A stretch of 64,000 nucleotides of DNA from Pontibacter sp. G13 (GTDB taxonomy: Bacteria > Bacteroidota > Bacteroidia > J057), in the NCBI RefSeq assembly GCF_031851795.1, contig NZ_CP134696.1, positions 310,001 to 374,000 of the forward strand. Reading direction: 5' to 3'. The notes beneath the pieces were generated by a model, which saw nothing but the letters and a program-made list of their open reading frames with translations, was not told the origin of the DNA and did no database searches. The translations under genes and the position numbers were made by a program. This document shows, piece by piece, positions 1-9,053 of this stretch; the stretch's first letter is position 1, and each line of letters opens with the position of its first letter.

Positions 1-531
1 ATCGATCGGATTCCCTGAGGCTCTCCGATAGGCTACCACCTGCCCAACGTGATAGATCGCATCGGAGATTGGGCCATTCAGCAGGTTCCAAAGCGGCATT
101 TGAAATTGATGCTCTCCTTGCTGGACCTTGATGCTTAGTTGCAAAAACTCATCTTCGGTCATTTTTCCGAAAAGCTCACTCGCTGCACTCAGTCGATCCA
201 ATGTCTGAGTTCGCAATTCTTGAAAAGTCAGATGCCCGCTTTCCGCTACAGGGCCATTGTATGCCTGTTGCGCCACGCCCAACACAAATCCCGATATATC
301 ATAAATATGCACAATCGTTTCAAATGAGGATCGCGCTCCTTCACAGATCCGAAAAGCAAGGTCTGTCTCGCTGAGAGATTTGGTCGCCCAATGGTAGCGA
401 TAGCCCAAGCCATCGAGGAATCTTTTGAGCAGGTTACTCGGTGTGATCGAACTCGGAAAGTCACCAATTTGCTCATAGGGAATGGATTCGGTCTTTGAAC
501 CGTGGTTCTGGGTAGGTCGATTGTTCATCAT
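1..531 (-). CDS. DinB-superfamily-like protein (C-terminus beyond window)
   Basis: The minus-strand frame is open from an ATG-ATG pair at 526-531 to the window edge, giving about 177 codons without a stop. The translation reads as a four-helix DinB/YfiT-like protein: a first helix with ETIVHIYDI and a later helix with ISDAIYHVGQVVAYRRASG, where the His sits in the position typical of the metal-binding His of this superfamily. Such proteins are usually small cytoplasmic metal-binding enzymes, for example thiol-dependent transferases; no substrate can be assigned. The gene is divergent from an HxlR regulator across about 120 bp, so the regulator may control it. The start may be 528 or 531. Family call moderately sure; the C-terminus is missing. 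Confidence 0.7.
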   Translation of the reverse strand, partial: MMNNRPTQNHGSKTESIPYEQIGDFPSSITPSNLLKRFLDGLGYRYHWATKSLSETDLAFRICEGARSSFETIVHIYDISGFVLGVAQQAYNGPVAESGHLTFQELRTQTLDRLSAASELFGKMTEDEFLQLSIKVQQGEHQFQMPLWNLLNGPISDAIYHVGQVVAYRRASGNPID

Positions 532-576
532 CAAGTGAGGATTAAGGAATGAAACACGTCCACCAAAACAAAACCA

Positions 577-601
577 GTTGCATTAGTGAACTAGTTGCAA
601 C
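577..601. promoter_or_regulatory. near-palindrome, candidate HxlR operator
   Basis: In the divergent DinB/HxlR intergenic region, the left arm GTTGCATTAGT and right arm ACTAGTTGCAAC are inverted copies around a GA centre, with one extra base in the right arm. HxlR-type dimers bind such palindromes and commonly autoregulate. A TATATTTA at 618-625 resembles the Bacteroidota -7 element (TAnnTTTG) for the HxlR gene. Assignment to this regulator is by position only. Confidence 0.5.
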
Positions 602-652
602 AATAATGAAACTACTCTATATTTACAAGCAGTTTCAAAGTAAAAGCACTCA

Positions 653-1096
653 ATGAAAAAGGAACCCAGATCACACTGCTCCATCAATTTGGCCTTGGAA
701 GTTTTCGGGGATAAATGGACGTTGTTGATCATTCGAGACATCATGCTGGGAGACAAGCGACACTTCCGAGAAATCCTCCAGTCCGACGAGCGGATTTCCT
801 CCAACATTCTCACCACTCGCCTCAATATGCTGGAGGAGCAAGGGATCATCACCAAGCAGAAGGATGATTCGCACAAGCAGAAATTCCTCTACAGCTTGAC
901 GGCCAAAGGGATAGATCTACTTCCCGTGATCACAGCCATGGCCGAATGGAGCCTCAAGCACGAACCCGTGGATGAAGTCTCCTCGCAGCATACCCAGGCG
1001 CTCGTAGATGGTGGAGCTCCCCTTGTCCGGCAATTCATGAAAACCCTCACAGACAAACATTTACCCACTGACGACCAAGCCCAAAGCGCCAAATGA
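653..1096 (+). CDS. HxlR-family winged-helix transcriptional regulator
   Basis: A 147-residue protein with the HxlR winged-helix core at about residues 8-105: CSINLALEVFGDKWTLLIIR opens the domain, followed by RHFREILQSDERISSNILT (recognition helix region) and the wing. The length is slightly above the usual 110-130 because of a polar C-terminal tail ending near DDQAQSAK. HxlR proteins are cytoplasmic dimeric regulators that respond to redox or electrophile stress or to small molecules and often control a divergent gene; here that is the DinB-like gene. A near-palindrome lies 50-75 bp upstream. The canonical N-terminal Cys (residue 8) is present and could be redox-active. The effector is unknown. 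Confidence 0.9.
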   Translation: MKKEPRSHCSINLALEVFGDKWTLLIIRDIMLGDKRHFREILQSDERISSNILTTRLNMLEEQGIITKQKDDSHKQKFLYSLTAKGIDLLPVITAMAEWSLKHEPVDEVSSQHTQALVDGGAPLVRQFMKTLTDKHLPTDDQAQSAK

Positions 1097-1203
1097 GCCC
1101 CTCGAAAAATCCTTTTGCCCCCTGAACTATTTCTCCTATCTTGCGGTCTACCTTTAGAGCAGAATCGTACCGTTCGTACCCAAACCATACGATTATCCAG
1201 TTC

Positions 1204-1668
1204 ATGAACCCATTTGAACAAACCGCCTTCAGGTTGATTGGCCTGACACTCGAAGGAAAAACCACCAATCAAGACAATCAATCCGCTGTAGACTGCGGAA
1301 ACCTCTGGCAGCGTTTTGAACAAGCGCAGATCTTCAGCCAGATCCCCAACAAACTCAACGATGCGATATTGGCCGTGTACTACGACTATGATGGGGATGA
1401 AACACAGCCATTCTCATATATGATAGGCTGTCAGGTATCCGATGAGGCGCTTGTTCCCGAAGGTTTGAACGAGCTCAAGATTCCTGCTCAAACCTACCAG
1501 AAGGTTGAAGCGAAAGGTGCGCTGCCCGCTTGCATTGGTGCAGCATGGGTTGGAATTTGGAATTCCCAGCCAGATCGCGCGTTTGGATATGACTTTGAGG
1601 TCTATGACGAGCGCAGCAAGGATTGGAGCCAAGCCGAGGTGGATATTTTCCTCTCGATGCATGCCTAG
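1204..1668 (+). CDS. GyrI-like / effector-binding-domain protein
   Basis: A 154-residue stand-alone protein. The start at 1204 (MNPFEQTAFRLIGLTL) is preferred over an in-frame ATG 63 bases upstream because it begins directly with the first strand of the domain. The alternating strands, LWQRFEQAQIFSQIPNK, the middle YMIGCQVSDEALVPEGL and a final FGYDFEVYDER strand followed by an acidic helix are typical of the GyrI-like/AraC-effector-binding (Cass2-type) fold. Members bind small hydrophobic or cationic ligands or proteins in the cytoplasm. There is no DNA-binding domain, so this is not a regulator by itself. It lies about 110 bp downstream of the HxlR gene and is followed by a clear terminator. 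The specific ligand cannot be inferred. Confidence 0.75.
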   Translation: MNPFEQTAFRLIGLTLEGKTTNQDNQSAVDCGNLWQRFEQAQIFSQIPNKLNDAILAVYYDYDGDETQPFSYMIGCQVSDEALVPEGLNELKIPAQTYQKVEAKGALPACIGAAWVGIWNSQPDRAFGYDFEVYDERSKDWSQAEVDIFLSMHA

Positions 1669-1689
1669 AAATGGTTTTATTCCACTTGG

Positions 1690-1724
1690 ACCCGAGCTTC
1701 TTCGATTGAAAGAAGCTCGGGTTT
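1690..1724 (+). terminator. rho-independent terminator after GyrI-like gene
   Basis: A perfect 13-bp stem, ACCCGAGCTTCTT (1690-1702) with AAGAAGCTCGGGT (1710-1722), has a 7-base loop and is followed by a short T-rich stretch. It lies 21 bases after the stop codon at 1668. Confidence 0.8.
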
Positions 1725-1840
1725 CCTGTATGTGGTAGACGATCCTTCAGGTTTTCCAACCCATCTGAGAAATCCGAGTTTTTGGGCATTCCTATGACTG
1801 ACATTATCCATAGATTGCCTAGACTAACCCCCTCTCACTC

Positions 1841-3118
1841 ATGCATCAAAAAGTCTCCTTTCGAAGGTTTTTCCTACTGGTCCTCCTCTTGCTGGCCATT
1901 CCTGTGGTTCATGCACAAGACTGGACACGGCGACACCAATTTGCCAAGACTTATTTTGGGCTGAGTACGTTCGTAGCTCCCAATTGGAGTGATGGGCCCT
2001 TTTTGAATCCCGACGGCCAGGTGCAATCCTATGGGCGAAGCGGATTTGGCTCTCCTTCCATCAATATCGGCGCCACGCATTTTTGGGGATATGCAGATTT
2101 CTACATTTCGATCAATACGGTCGGCATCAAGTTTCAGGAGGATGAGATCAAAAACTCCATTCGATTGGGCACATTCACGGGCTGCCGCGTCTATCCATTC
2201 CCTTCCAAAATCGGCACAGTTAGGCCATACCTCGGCTACAAGTTCTCGCCGTTCAGGTTCAAACAATATGATCTGGAGGAAGCCTCTTTTTCACATACTT
2301 CAGTCCAATCGGTCTTGGATGTGGGGTTGGCACTTCAGCTTCCCTCCTTCTATCTGACGCTCGAATACAGCCGAGTCCTCAATCCTTCCTTCACGAATTA
2401 TCTATCTAGAACGATCTCTCGCACGGACCAATTTCCCAATCAGCTCATCCAGCTCGGCATCAATTACACCTTGGAGACGACTGCCTTCTCCAATGCTCCG
2501 GGCAACAAGGCCGCCTACAAGTACTTCTCCGCCACCAACCGATACGGCCTATTTTTCGCCGCGGGACCGTCCTCGGCCTTTCCCACCGCCAACTCCGAAT
2601 ATCTCCAAGAGCACCTGCCATTTCTGGATGACCGTGCCTTTCCGTCATTGTTTGCAGATGTGGCCGCTGGGTATCACTTCTCCAAGCTGGATCTAATCAC
2701 CGCCGCCTCCTTTCGGGCGATGGCCCAAAAGCGGAGTGCCTTTGACTACGAACAAGCCATTTCCCGAAAAAGCGTGGTGCTGGAATGCTACAAATTCTTG
2801 GGGGATTATCATGGGTTCGTTCCGTACTTGGGGCTAGGTCTGAGCTATGAACGGCTCAAACTATCTGAAACCGATCGAGGGATGCCCGTTGCCAGTTTGG
2901 CGGAAAACACCCTGTCTCCGGCGCTGGTATTTGGGTGGGACATTCGGCCCAGTGTGCAGGGAGACTGGTGGATACTTCGGACCAATTTGCGGTACTTCCC
3001 CTTCTTGGGAATAGATCGGGATGGCCAGCAAGTGAGCCTTCAGTATGTAGAATTCAACTTTATCCAGTTTGTGGTATATCCGCAAAGGCTCGGACGAATC
3101 CGCAAGGGAAATTTGTAG
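1841..3118 (+). CDS. secreted hypothetical protein, probably outer-membrane beta-barrel
   Basis: A 425-residue protein with a clear signal peptide (residues 1-26, positively charged start, FFLLVLLLLAIPVV core, cleavage near VHA-QD). The mature part is rich in aromatic, alternating amphipathic segments such as FAKTYFGLSTFVAP, YLGYKFSPFRFKQYDL and SFYLTLEYSRVL, and ends in a strand-like IQFVVYPQRLGRIRKG, as in outer-membrane beta-barrels or porin-like proteins of Bacteroidota. I do not recognise a named family. The start at 1841 is chosen because the signal peptide begins there. It is transcribed toward the convergent GIY-YIG gene 23 bp away. Role unknown; a structural or transport barrel is the best guess. 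Confidence 0.75.
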   Translation: MHQKVSFRRFFLLVLLLLAIPVVHAQDWTRRHQFAKTYFGLSTFVAPNWSDGPFLNPDGQVQSYGRSGFGSPSINIGATHFWGYADFYISINTVGIKFQEDEIKNSIRLGTFTGCRVYPFPSKIGTVRPYLGYKFSPFRFKQYDLEEASFSHTSVQSVLDVGLALQLPSFYLTLEYSRVLNPSFTNYLSRTISRTDQFPNQLIQLGINYTLETTAFSNAPGNKAAYKYFSATNRYGLFFAAGPSSAFPTANSEYLQEHLPFLDDRAFPSLFADVAAGYHFSKLDLITAASFRAMAQKRSAFDYEQAISRKSVVLECYKFLGDYHGFVPYLGLGLSYERLKLSETDRGMPVASLAENTLSPALVFGWDIRPSVQGDWWILRTNLRYFPFLGIDRDGQQVSLQYVEFNFIQFVVYPQRLGRIRKGNL

Positions 3119-3141
3119 GAATAGCTCTGACTGAGATCAGC

Positions 3142-3975
3142 CTACAGACGATGCCATGATTGTTGATCGGAATTTCCTCGGAGGAATTTAAATCGCCCAA
3201 ATCCGTCAAAGGACACAATCAAGTAATTGCCTCTCTGCCAATACCCCATGGACAACGAGATAATCTTAGACCAATTCTTGTGAAGGAGATCGGGCATGTC
3301 TGCTTCTTTCCCAACGAATTCATATCTAGCTCCATGCGGTTGCCAATGATCTATGTCAAACACTCCCTTTGAAATAAAATCAACCAATCCCACTGCCATA
3401 GCCCCATCCACCTTTCTGTATTTTTGAGCGACTGACCAAGCACTTCTTGTTGCCCCGTAAGGGTCCAATCCATTTGCCAATTGCCGCTGTATCGGAAAAA
3501 TGAAGACCGTCCCCAAAGGGCGAGTAGGATCAATGGGTGGAGCACCTTGCGCAATCACCATCTCCTGATCCATGAAGGTGGAATACAACCCGGCATTGCA
3601 ATTGAGGGAAGGCCCATTTTGGCTTTGTGTCAATAGGTTGATGGCAGCTGATTCCACGGCATTCAGTTCATTGGTGTCCTTGTCCAGTCCACAAGCCAAG
3701 ATGAACCAGTCCACATCTTTGCCCGCTGACCAAATGTCTAGGATCATCCGCACTTTGGGAGATGCCTGAATAGCCGGCTCGTTCAAGGCGTTTTCAGCTT
3801 CGATAAAATGGTCGAATACCCGATTTACTTGAGTGGCTTGTCCAATGTAAAAGACCTTGTGATCACGGGGGTCTCTGAGCGCATAGACATAGTTGCCCAG
3901 AATTTTTTGCTGTAAATGGTCAAAACGTCTAAAATCTCTATTCTGAGGTTCGATCTGCATCTTCGTTGATTCCAT
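3142..3975 (-). CDS. GIY-YIG-like (LEM-3-type) domain protein
   Basis: A 277-residue cytoplasmic protein. An N-terminal domain (about 25-130) starts with NYVYALRDPRDHKVFYIGQA: the YVYAL...FYIGQ spacing matches the two strands of GIY-YIG nucleases of the LEM-3-like subtype, and ESAAINLLTQ has the Glu position expected for the metal ligand. A second part (about 150-277, from GTVFIFPIQRQLANGLDPYG onward) has no recognised fold; it could be a recognition domain. Single GIY-YIG proteins of this type can be DNA-repair or defence nucleases, but no partner gene is adjacent, so the role stays open. The gene is convergent with the outer-membrane gene, and the intergenic stretch upstream holds a structured repeat. 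Confidence 0.7.
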   Translation of the reverse strand: MESTKMQIEPQNRDFRRFDHLQQKILGNYVYALRDPRDHKVFYIGQATQVNRVFDHFIEAENALNEPAIQASPKVRMILDIWSAGKDVDWFILACGLDKDTNELNAVESAAINLLTQSQNGPSLNCNAGLYSTFMDQEMVIAQGAPPIDPTRPLGTVFIFPIQRQLANGLDPYGATRSAWSVAQKYRKVDGAMAVGLVDFISKGVFDIDHWQPHGARYEFVGKEADMPDLLHKNWSKIISLSMGYWQRGNYLIVSFDGFGRFKFLRGNSDQQSWHRL

Positions 3976-4060
3976 GTAAAGCTTCGATATATACCAGCAA
4001 CCCCCAATATAACGATAAATAAAATTTTTACGCCCATAAATTTATCTTCCCAAATATTCG

Positions 4061-4248
4061 GTGCGGCTGGTTGGTGTAGCGTGAGGTGCCTGGAGTGGCC
4101 GACCATTGGGAGGAGTCCCCGATCTGTGGGCGGCGATCTATCGCCCACAGATCGGGACCGAGCATCAGCGAGCACGCAAGGGAGCGACCCAGCGGCGAAT
4201 ATGCCCAGCGAGAGATGTGAACTCCGGTACGCTGGGGCACGCCCAAAT
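4061..4248 (-). repeat. structured intergenic repeat, copy A (inverted)
   Basis: This copy lies in the 3976-4457 gap, otherwise without recognisable genes. Read on the minus strand it begins ATTTGGGCGTGCCCC and ends CAACCAGCCGCAC. Its first stem pairs CCCAGCG (4230-4236) with CGCTGGG (4188-4194), minus-strand reading. Its central hairpin is a perfect 15-bp stem, 4118-4132 with 4142-4156. The same conserved ends and stem positions recur at 38303, 51136 and 63402, with partial similarity at 63683. The short open frames crossing it are not credible genes. Confidence 0.8.
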
Positions 4249-4457
4249 CCCCGCGAAAAACCACATCAGGAGGAGCAATTTCGTCCAAATCCTAGAACGA
4301 ATCTTTATAAATGGGGGCCATACCGTTGATCCATTGGTCACTCAATCGCCTATCTGTACCTTCCGCTTGGGCTTGTATGGAGTCGCTCTACTACTGATCG
4401 AAATCCACGCTTCAAGCCTATCCATATTCACCCAAGACTCGGAAAATCAACCCAAGC

Positions 4458-6971
4458 ATGAGGTATCTCTTTTTTGTATGTGCATGGCTCATGGCGATGC
4501 ACACTTCCCAAGCTCAATATACTCCTGACGAAAATTTCGATAAAGGCTGGCGCTTCCACAAAGGCAAGGCCGAAGGCGCGGATGCCGCTGATTTTGACGA
4601 CCAAACTTGGCGTACCCTCGACCTCCCGCATGACTGGGCGATCGAAGGGCCGTTTGACTCCAAATACGATGCTCGCACCGGAGGTCTTCCCGTATTCGGA
4701 ACCGGCTGGTATCGCAAGCACTTCACCATGCCTGCTTCGGCGGAGGGCAAGGTGGTCCGCGTAGAATTCGAAGGGGCCATGTACAATGCCCATGTCTGGG
4801 TCAATGGCCAGCTGGTGGGAAATCGTCCCTACGGCTACATCGGATTTGAATTCGACATCTCCGAATACCTGAACTATGACGGCTCGGACAATGTGATCGC
4901 CGTACGCCTGACGCCCGAGGACTTTTCGTCCCGGTGGTATCCCGGCGCGGGCATCTATCGGTCCGTTTGGCTGAAGGTGGATGAACCTGTGTACGTGGAC
5001 CTCTACGGGACCTTCATTTCCACCCCCACCGCCACTGCTGCCAAGGGGGTAGTACAGCACGAAACCACCATCCGAAACACCTCGGATGCAGCTCAGACCC
5101 TCACTGTCAAGCACGAATACTTCTCGCCAGATGGGGAGCAAGTAGGCAGCAATCAGGACGAAATCACCGTCGAAGCTGGCGGAAGCGGGTGGTCCGGCAC
5201 CTATACCAACATCCTCAATCCGCAGCGATGGGATGTATACCAACCGAATCTGTACAAGGCAGTTACCACCATTTCCTCCGGAGAGACGGTCTTGGACACC
5301 TATCATTCTACCTTCGGAATCCGCTCCATCAGCTATGATGCGGAGGGATTCTATGTCAATGACAAGCAGGTGAAATTCAACGGGGTATGCCTCCACCACG
5401 ACAATGGCGCATTGGGTGCGGCCGTGTACAAGCGAGCAGATGAGCGCAAGTTGGAGATCATGGTCAATATGGGCGTAAATGCCATCCGGACCAGCCATAA
5501 TCCGCCATCTCGTGAGTTTTTGGAACTGTGCGACGAAATGGGTTTGCTGGTCTTGGACGAATCCTTTGACGTATGGAAGATCGCCAAGGTAGAAAATGGC
5601 TACAACAAATATTTTGAGGAATGGTGGCAGCAAGACGTAAAAGACATGGTGTTGCGCGACCGCAATCATCCATCCGTCATTATGTGGAGCCTCGGCAATG
5701 AGATCAAGGAGCAATGGCAGCAGGACCTCGGCTGGAAGATGGCCAAGGAGCTACATGCATTCTGCAAATCCGTCGATCCGAGTCGTCCAACCACCATTGG
5801 ATTCAACTCATATCCAACCGCGTACGATCGCAATATGGCCCAGCAAGTGGATATCGCCGGAGCCAACTACAAGGCAGTGAAGTATTCGGAGTTGAAGAAA
5901 AACTACCCTGAGCTGCCGCTTTACGGTTCGGAGACTGCAAGCTGCTACAGCACCCGTGGCGTGTATCATTTCCCGATCGAAGATTACAAGGAGCACGAAT
6001 CTCTCCAGACCACCAGCTATGACTTCGTAGCTCCACCCTGGGGCTTCGCGCCGGACATCGAGTTCCATTTCCTCAAGGAAAACCCCACCGTCATGGGAGA
6101 ATTTGTCTGGACGGGATTTGACTATTTGGGTGAGACGAGTCCGTACGGTGGATTGGACAACATGGACACCCTCGGACACTGGAATGATGACTGGCCTGCG
6201 CGCAGCTCCTATTTCGGCATCGTGGATCTGGCGGGATTCCCCAAGGATCGGTTCTACCTGTATCAAAGCCAGTGGACCACCGAACCCATGATCCACTTGT
6301 TGCCCCACTGGAATCTAGATGACGAGCGCGTAGGCGGCATCCGTGCCAAAGGCGGCGTAAAAATCGGGGATATCGTTCCGGTTTATTGCTACACCAATTG
6401 CGAGGAAGCCGAGCTTTTTGTCAATGGCAAATCCATGGGTAGAAAAGTCAAAGGCCAAGATCCCTCCACCATCTTGGTAGACATCCTGCGATACGAGCCC
6501 AAGACGTTTGAAACGCCGTACCGCCTGAGCTGGGAGGTTCCCTATGAGCCCGGTTCCATCAAGGTCGTGGGCTACAAAAACGGCCAACCTATTCAGGAGA
6601 AAGAGATCAAAACTGCTGGCAAGCCTGCTCAGATCAAGCTCTCCGTGGACCGAAGGACGATTGATGCCGACGGTCGTGACTTGGCCTATGTAACAGTCCA
6701 GATTGTGGACAAGCAAGGCAATTTCTGCCCATTGGCGGACAATCTGGTCAAATTCGAGGTATCCGGAGCGGGCCGAATCGCCGGGGTGGACAATGGCAAC
6801 CCAACCTCTCTGGAGTCTTTTCAAGGCTCACAGCGGGAGGCATTCAATGGATTGGCCTTGGTCATCTTGAATTCCACGGAGGAAGCTGGAACCATCCGCT
6901 TGGTCGCCAAATCGAAAAAACTGAAAGGCGCGGAAGTGGAAATCACCACGACTCGCGAGTCCTTGCAATAA
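4458..6971 (+). CDS. secreted glycoside hydrolase family 2 (beta-galactosidase-like)
   Basis: An 837-residue protein with a short signal peptide (MRYLFFVCAWLMAMHTSQA-Q). Domain order: GH2 sugar-binding domain (about 25-190, with LPHDWAIEGPF and WVNGQLVG), immunoglobulin-like domain (about 190-300), TIM barrel (about 300-610), then a C-terminal DUF4982-like and Ig/invasin-like part (about 640-837). The catalytic acid/base is in SLGNEIKEQ (Asn414-Glu415) and the likely nucleophile in YGSETASC (Glu492). GVCLHHDNGALGAA and GVNAIRTSHNPPS are standard GH2 signatures. This subtype is mostly beta-galactosidases acting in the periplasm or at the surface; exact sugar specificity is not visible. A terminator follows, and the next gene is a sulfatase, so desulfation and exo-cleavage of a galactose-containing glycan is plausible. 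Confidence 0.92.
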   Translation: MRYLFFVCAWLMAMHTSQAQYTPDENFDKGWRFHKGKAEGADAADFDDQTWRTLDLPHDWAIEGPFDSKYDARTGGLPVFGTGWYRKHFTMPASAEGKVVRVEFEGAMYNAHVWVNGQLVGNRPYGYIGFEFDISEYLNYDGSDNVIAVRLTPEDFSSRWYPGAGIYRSVWLKVDEPVYVDLYGTFISTPTATAAKGVVQHETTIRNTSDAAQTLTVKHEYFSPDGEQVGSNQDEITVEAGGSGWSGTYTNILNPQRWDVYQPNLYKAVTTISSGETVLDTYHSTFGIRSISYDAEGFYVNDKQVKFNGVCLHHDNGALGAAVYKRADERKLEIMVNMGVNAIRTSHNPPSREFLELCDEMGLLVLDESFDVWKIAKVENGYNKYFEEWWQQDVKDMVLRDRNHPSVIMWSLGNEIKEQWQQDLGWKMAKELHAFCKSVDPSRPTTIGFNSYPTAYDRNMAQQVDIAGANYKAVKYSELKKNYPELPLYGSETASCYSTRGVYHFPIEDYKEHESLQTTSYDFVAPPWGFAPDIEFHFLKENPTVMGEFVWTGFDYLGETSPYGGLDNMDTLGHWNDDWPARSSYFGIVDLAGFPKDRFYLYQSQWTTEPMIHLLPHWNLDDERVGGIRAKGGVKIGDIVPVYCYTNCEEAELFVNGKSMGRKVKGQDPSTILVDILRYEPKTFETPYRLSWEVPYEPGSIKVVGYKNGQPIQEKEIKTAGKPAQIKLSVDRRTIDADGRDLAYVTVQIVDKQGNFCPLADNLVKFEVSGAGRIAGVDNGNPTSLESFQGSQREAFNGLALVILNSTEEAGTIRLVAKSKKLKGAEVEITTTRESLQ

Positions 6972-7085
6972 TCAGTGGGTCAAATGGCTCCAGTTTGCCG
7001 GGGCAATGAATCAGGACAAAACGGTTCATTCTGAGGCTATTGAATATTTTGCTTCAGCAAGCAACCCCAGAAATGAATTCTACAC

Positions 7086-7116
7086 AAAGGCTGTCCCATC
7101 CATGGGATGGCCTTTT
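7086..7116 (+). terminator. rho-independent terminator after GH2 gene
   Basis: The hairpin arms AAAGGCTGTCCCAT and ATGGGATGGCCTTT pair with two G-T wobbles and are followed by a T-run. It lies about 115 bases after the GH2 stop, inside a 274-bp gap with no convincing gene. Confidence 0.7.
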
Positions 7117-7245
7117 TCTTTAGAATCCATGCATGATCTCAAACGTCTAAATTCGCAGCATTTTTTCGGAATGGCCGGGGGATTGTACATTCTTCTCCTG
7201 TTGGAGAATTGGGGTTTCGCACCTTGAGGCTGTTTCACCTCGCAA

Positions 7246-8796
7246 ATGGAAAGTTATATGATTCGCTACTCGCTACGCTGCTGGATGTGGTTGTTCCTCA
7301 TGGGCCTCCCCGTATATCAATTGAGTGCCCAAACACGTCCCAATGTCGTCTTGATTTCCGCCGATGATCTGGGCTGGTCGGATTTGGGGTGCTACGGAAG
7401 CGAAATCCAAACGCCTCATCTGGATAAGCTGGCGCAGGAGGGCATGCGATTTACGGACTTTCACAATACCTCCAAATGTTTTCCTTCGCGGGCCAGTCTA
7501 CTTACAGGCGTCTATGCACAAGACTGTGGATATGCAGAACGATACCATCAGCCCATTCGCCATGCTGTAACGCTTGGAGAGGTGTTGAGAGCGTCGGGAT
7601 ATTCGACCTATTGGAGCGGCAAACATCACGGGAAGGAGAATCCCATTACACGGGGATTTGATCGGTATTACGGCCTCAAGGACGGTGCCTGCAATCATTT
7701 CAACCCCGGCGCCCGAAGGCCCGGAGAAGCTCAACCTGCCCAAAAATCCGCCAAGCGAGCTTGGTGCATCGACAGCATCCTGTACCGTGGCTACACCCCC
7801 GAGGATCGGGATTTCTACACCACGGATTATTTTACCCATGCGGCCATCGAGCATGTTCAGGAAGCCTCCCAACGAGACCAACCTTTTTTCCTGTATCTGG
7901 CCTACACAGCGCCCCACGATCCGCTGATGGCTTGGCCGGAAGACATTGCCAAGTACCAAGGGGAATACGATCAAGGCTACGAAGCTATCCGAGAGGCTCG
8001 ATATCGCAAGCAGCTTGACATGGGGCTTTTGAGCGAAAACCATCAGCTTTCCGAGGCGACCTTCCTGCCTTGGGATCAATTGTCTCCTGAAGCACAAGCA
8101 TTCGAAGCCCGGAAAATGGAAGTGTACGCGGCCATGATCGACCGCATGGATCAGAATATCGGACGGCTTTTGAATGAATTGGAACGGCTGAATCTCCTTG
8201 ACAATACCCTCATCCTGTTCGTCTCGGACAATGGGGCTTCTGCACAGGTGGTGAATCTAGACAACGACCATGAAGAGGGGGAAATCGGCGGGATCGATCG
8301 CTGGGTTTCCCTTGGACCGGATTGGGCCAATGTGAGCAATACCCCATTCCGATTTTTCAAAACCTATAGCTTCGAGGGCGGCATCAACACCCCGATGATC
8401 GCATGGTGGCCGGGTCGAATTCAGGCCCAATCGTTTTCGGACTTTCCGGGGCATTTCATCGATATCATGCCGACGTTGGTGGAATTATCTGAGGCGACCT
8501 ATCCTACTCGGTTCAACGATCAGGAGATCACCCCTATGCGAGGTGTCAGCCTCCTGCCCGCACTCTCAGGAAAACCCTTAGAACGCGCTCAGCCGATTTT
8601 TTGGGAATGGAAGCAGGGTCGTGCTGTTCGGCTGGGTGATTGGAAAATCGTCGCACAGGGAACCAACAGCCCTTGGGAACTCTACCACCTCGGGAACGAT
8701 CCTACGGAGACCCAAAATCTAGCAGCGAAACACCCAGAGAAAGTCCGCGAGCTAGATGCGTTATTTCAGGCTTGGCAGGCAAGTTCGATTGAGTAA
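7246..8796 (+). CDS. secreted Cys-type sulfatase
   Basis: A 516-residue S1-family sulfatase. It carries a signal peptide (core LRCWMWLFLMGLPVY, cleavage after LSA), the metal-binding start PNVVLISADDLGWSDLGCYG (Asp40-Asp41) and the formylglycine motif CFPSRASLLTG (Cys78 to Arg82), which must be oxidised by a formylglycine-generating enzyme not encoded here. LILFVSDNGAS provides further metal ligands, and the C-terminal WELYHLGNDPTETQNLA is the usual small domain. It releases sulfate from a sulfated glycan outside the cytoplasm. A second in-frame ATG at 7258 gives an equally good signal peptide. It lies downstream of the GH2 gene but after a terminator, so it is probably a separate transcription unit. 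Substrate cannot be fixed from sequence. Confidence 0.93.
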   Translation: MESYMIRYSLRCWMWLFLMGLPVYQLSAQTRPNVVLISADDLGWSDLGCYGSEIQTPHLDKLAQEGMRFTDFHNTSKCFPSRASLLTGVYAQDCGYAERYHQPIRHAVTLGEVLRASGYSTYWSGKHHGKENPITRGFDRYYGLKDGACNHFNPGARRPGEAQPAQKSAKRAWCIDSILYRGYTPEDRDFYTTDYFTHAAIEHVQEASQRDQPFFLYLAYTAPHDPLMAWPEDIAKYQGEYDQGYEAIREARYRKQLDMGLLSENHQLSEATFLPWDQLSPEAQAFEARKMEVYAAMIDRMDQNIGRLLNELERLNLLDNTLILFVSDNGASAQVVNLDNDHEEGEIGGIDRWVSLGPDWANVSNTPFRFFKTYSFEGGINTPMIAWWPGRIQAQSFSDFPGHFIDIMPTLVELSEATYPTRFNDQEITPMRGVSLLPALSGKPLERAQPIFWEWKQGRAVRLGDWKIVAQGTNSPWELYHLGNDPTETQNLAAKHPEKVRELDALFQAWQASSIE

Positions 8797-9053
8797 ATGG
8801 ATGCCAGAGCAGCCTTTCGGCCTAAAACAATAGGTGATTAGTCAAAAATATTAATTACAATTTGCCTTAATACGAAATGAAACATGTTTTACCTTTGCCT
8901 ATTTTCTTGATTAGTAATTTACGCAACATAGTAGAAACTCAGAAATCACACTCCCCACCATCAACAGATTGACAACACAGGGACATTTTATACAGAAATA
9001 CATTCTATTTGCCTATATTGGAATTTGCACAGAATAATACTTAAACAGTTCTC

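Noticed and set aside
4106-4528. 140-codon frame before the GH2 gene
   Set aside because: It crosses repeat copy A and overlaps the GH2 start; codons reflect the repeat.
4428-5714. Open minus-strand frame of 428 codons opposite the GH2 gene
   Set aside because: It covers the antisense of a clear GH2 reading frame with catalytic motifs; its translation is low in domain signal and fits a shadow.
7006-7227. 73-codon frame between the GH2 and sulfatase genes
   Set aside because: It contains the GH2 terminator hairpin and no protein-like pattern.
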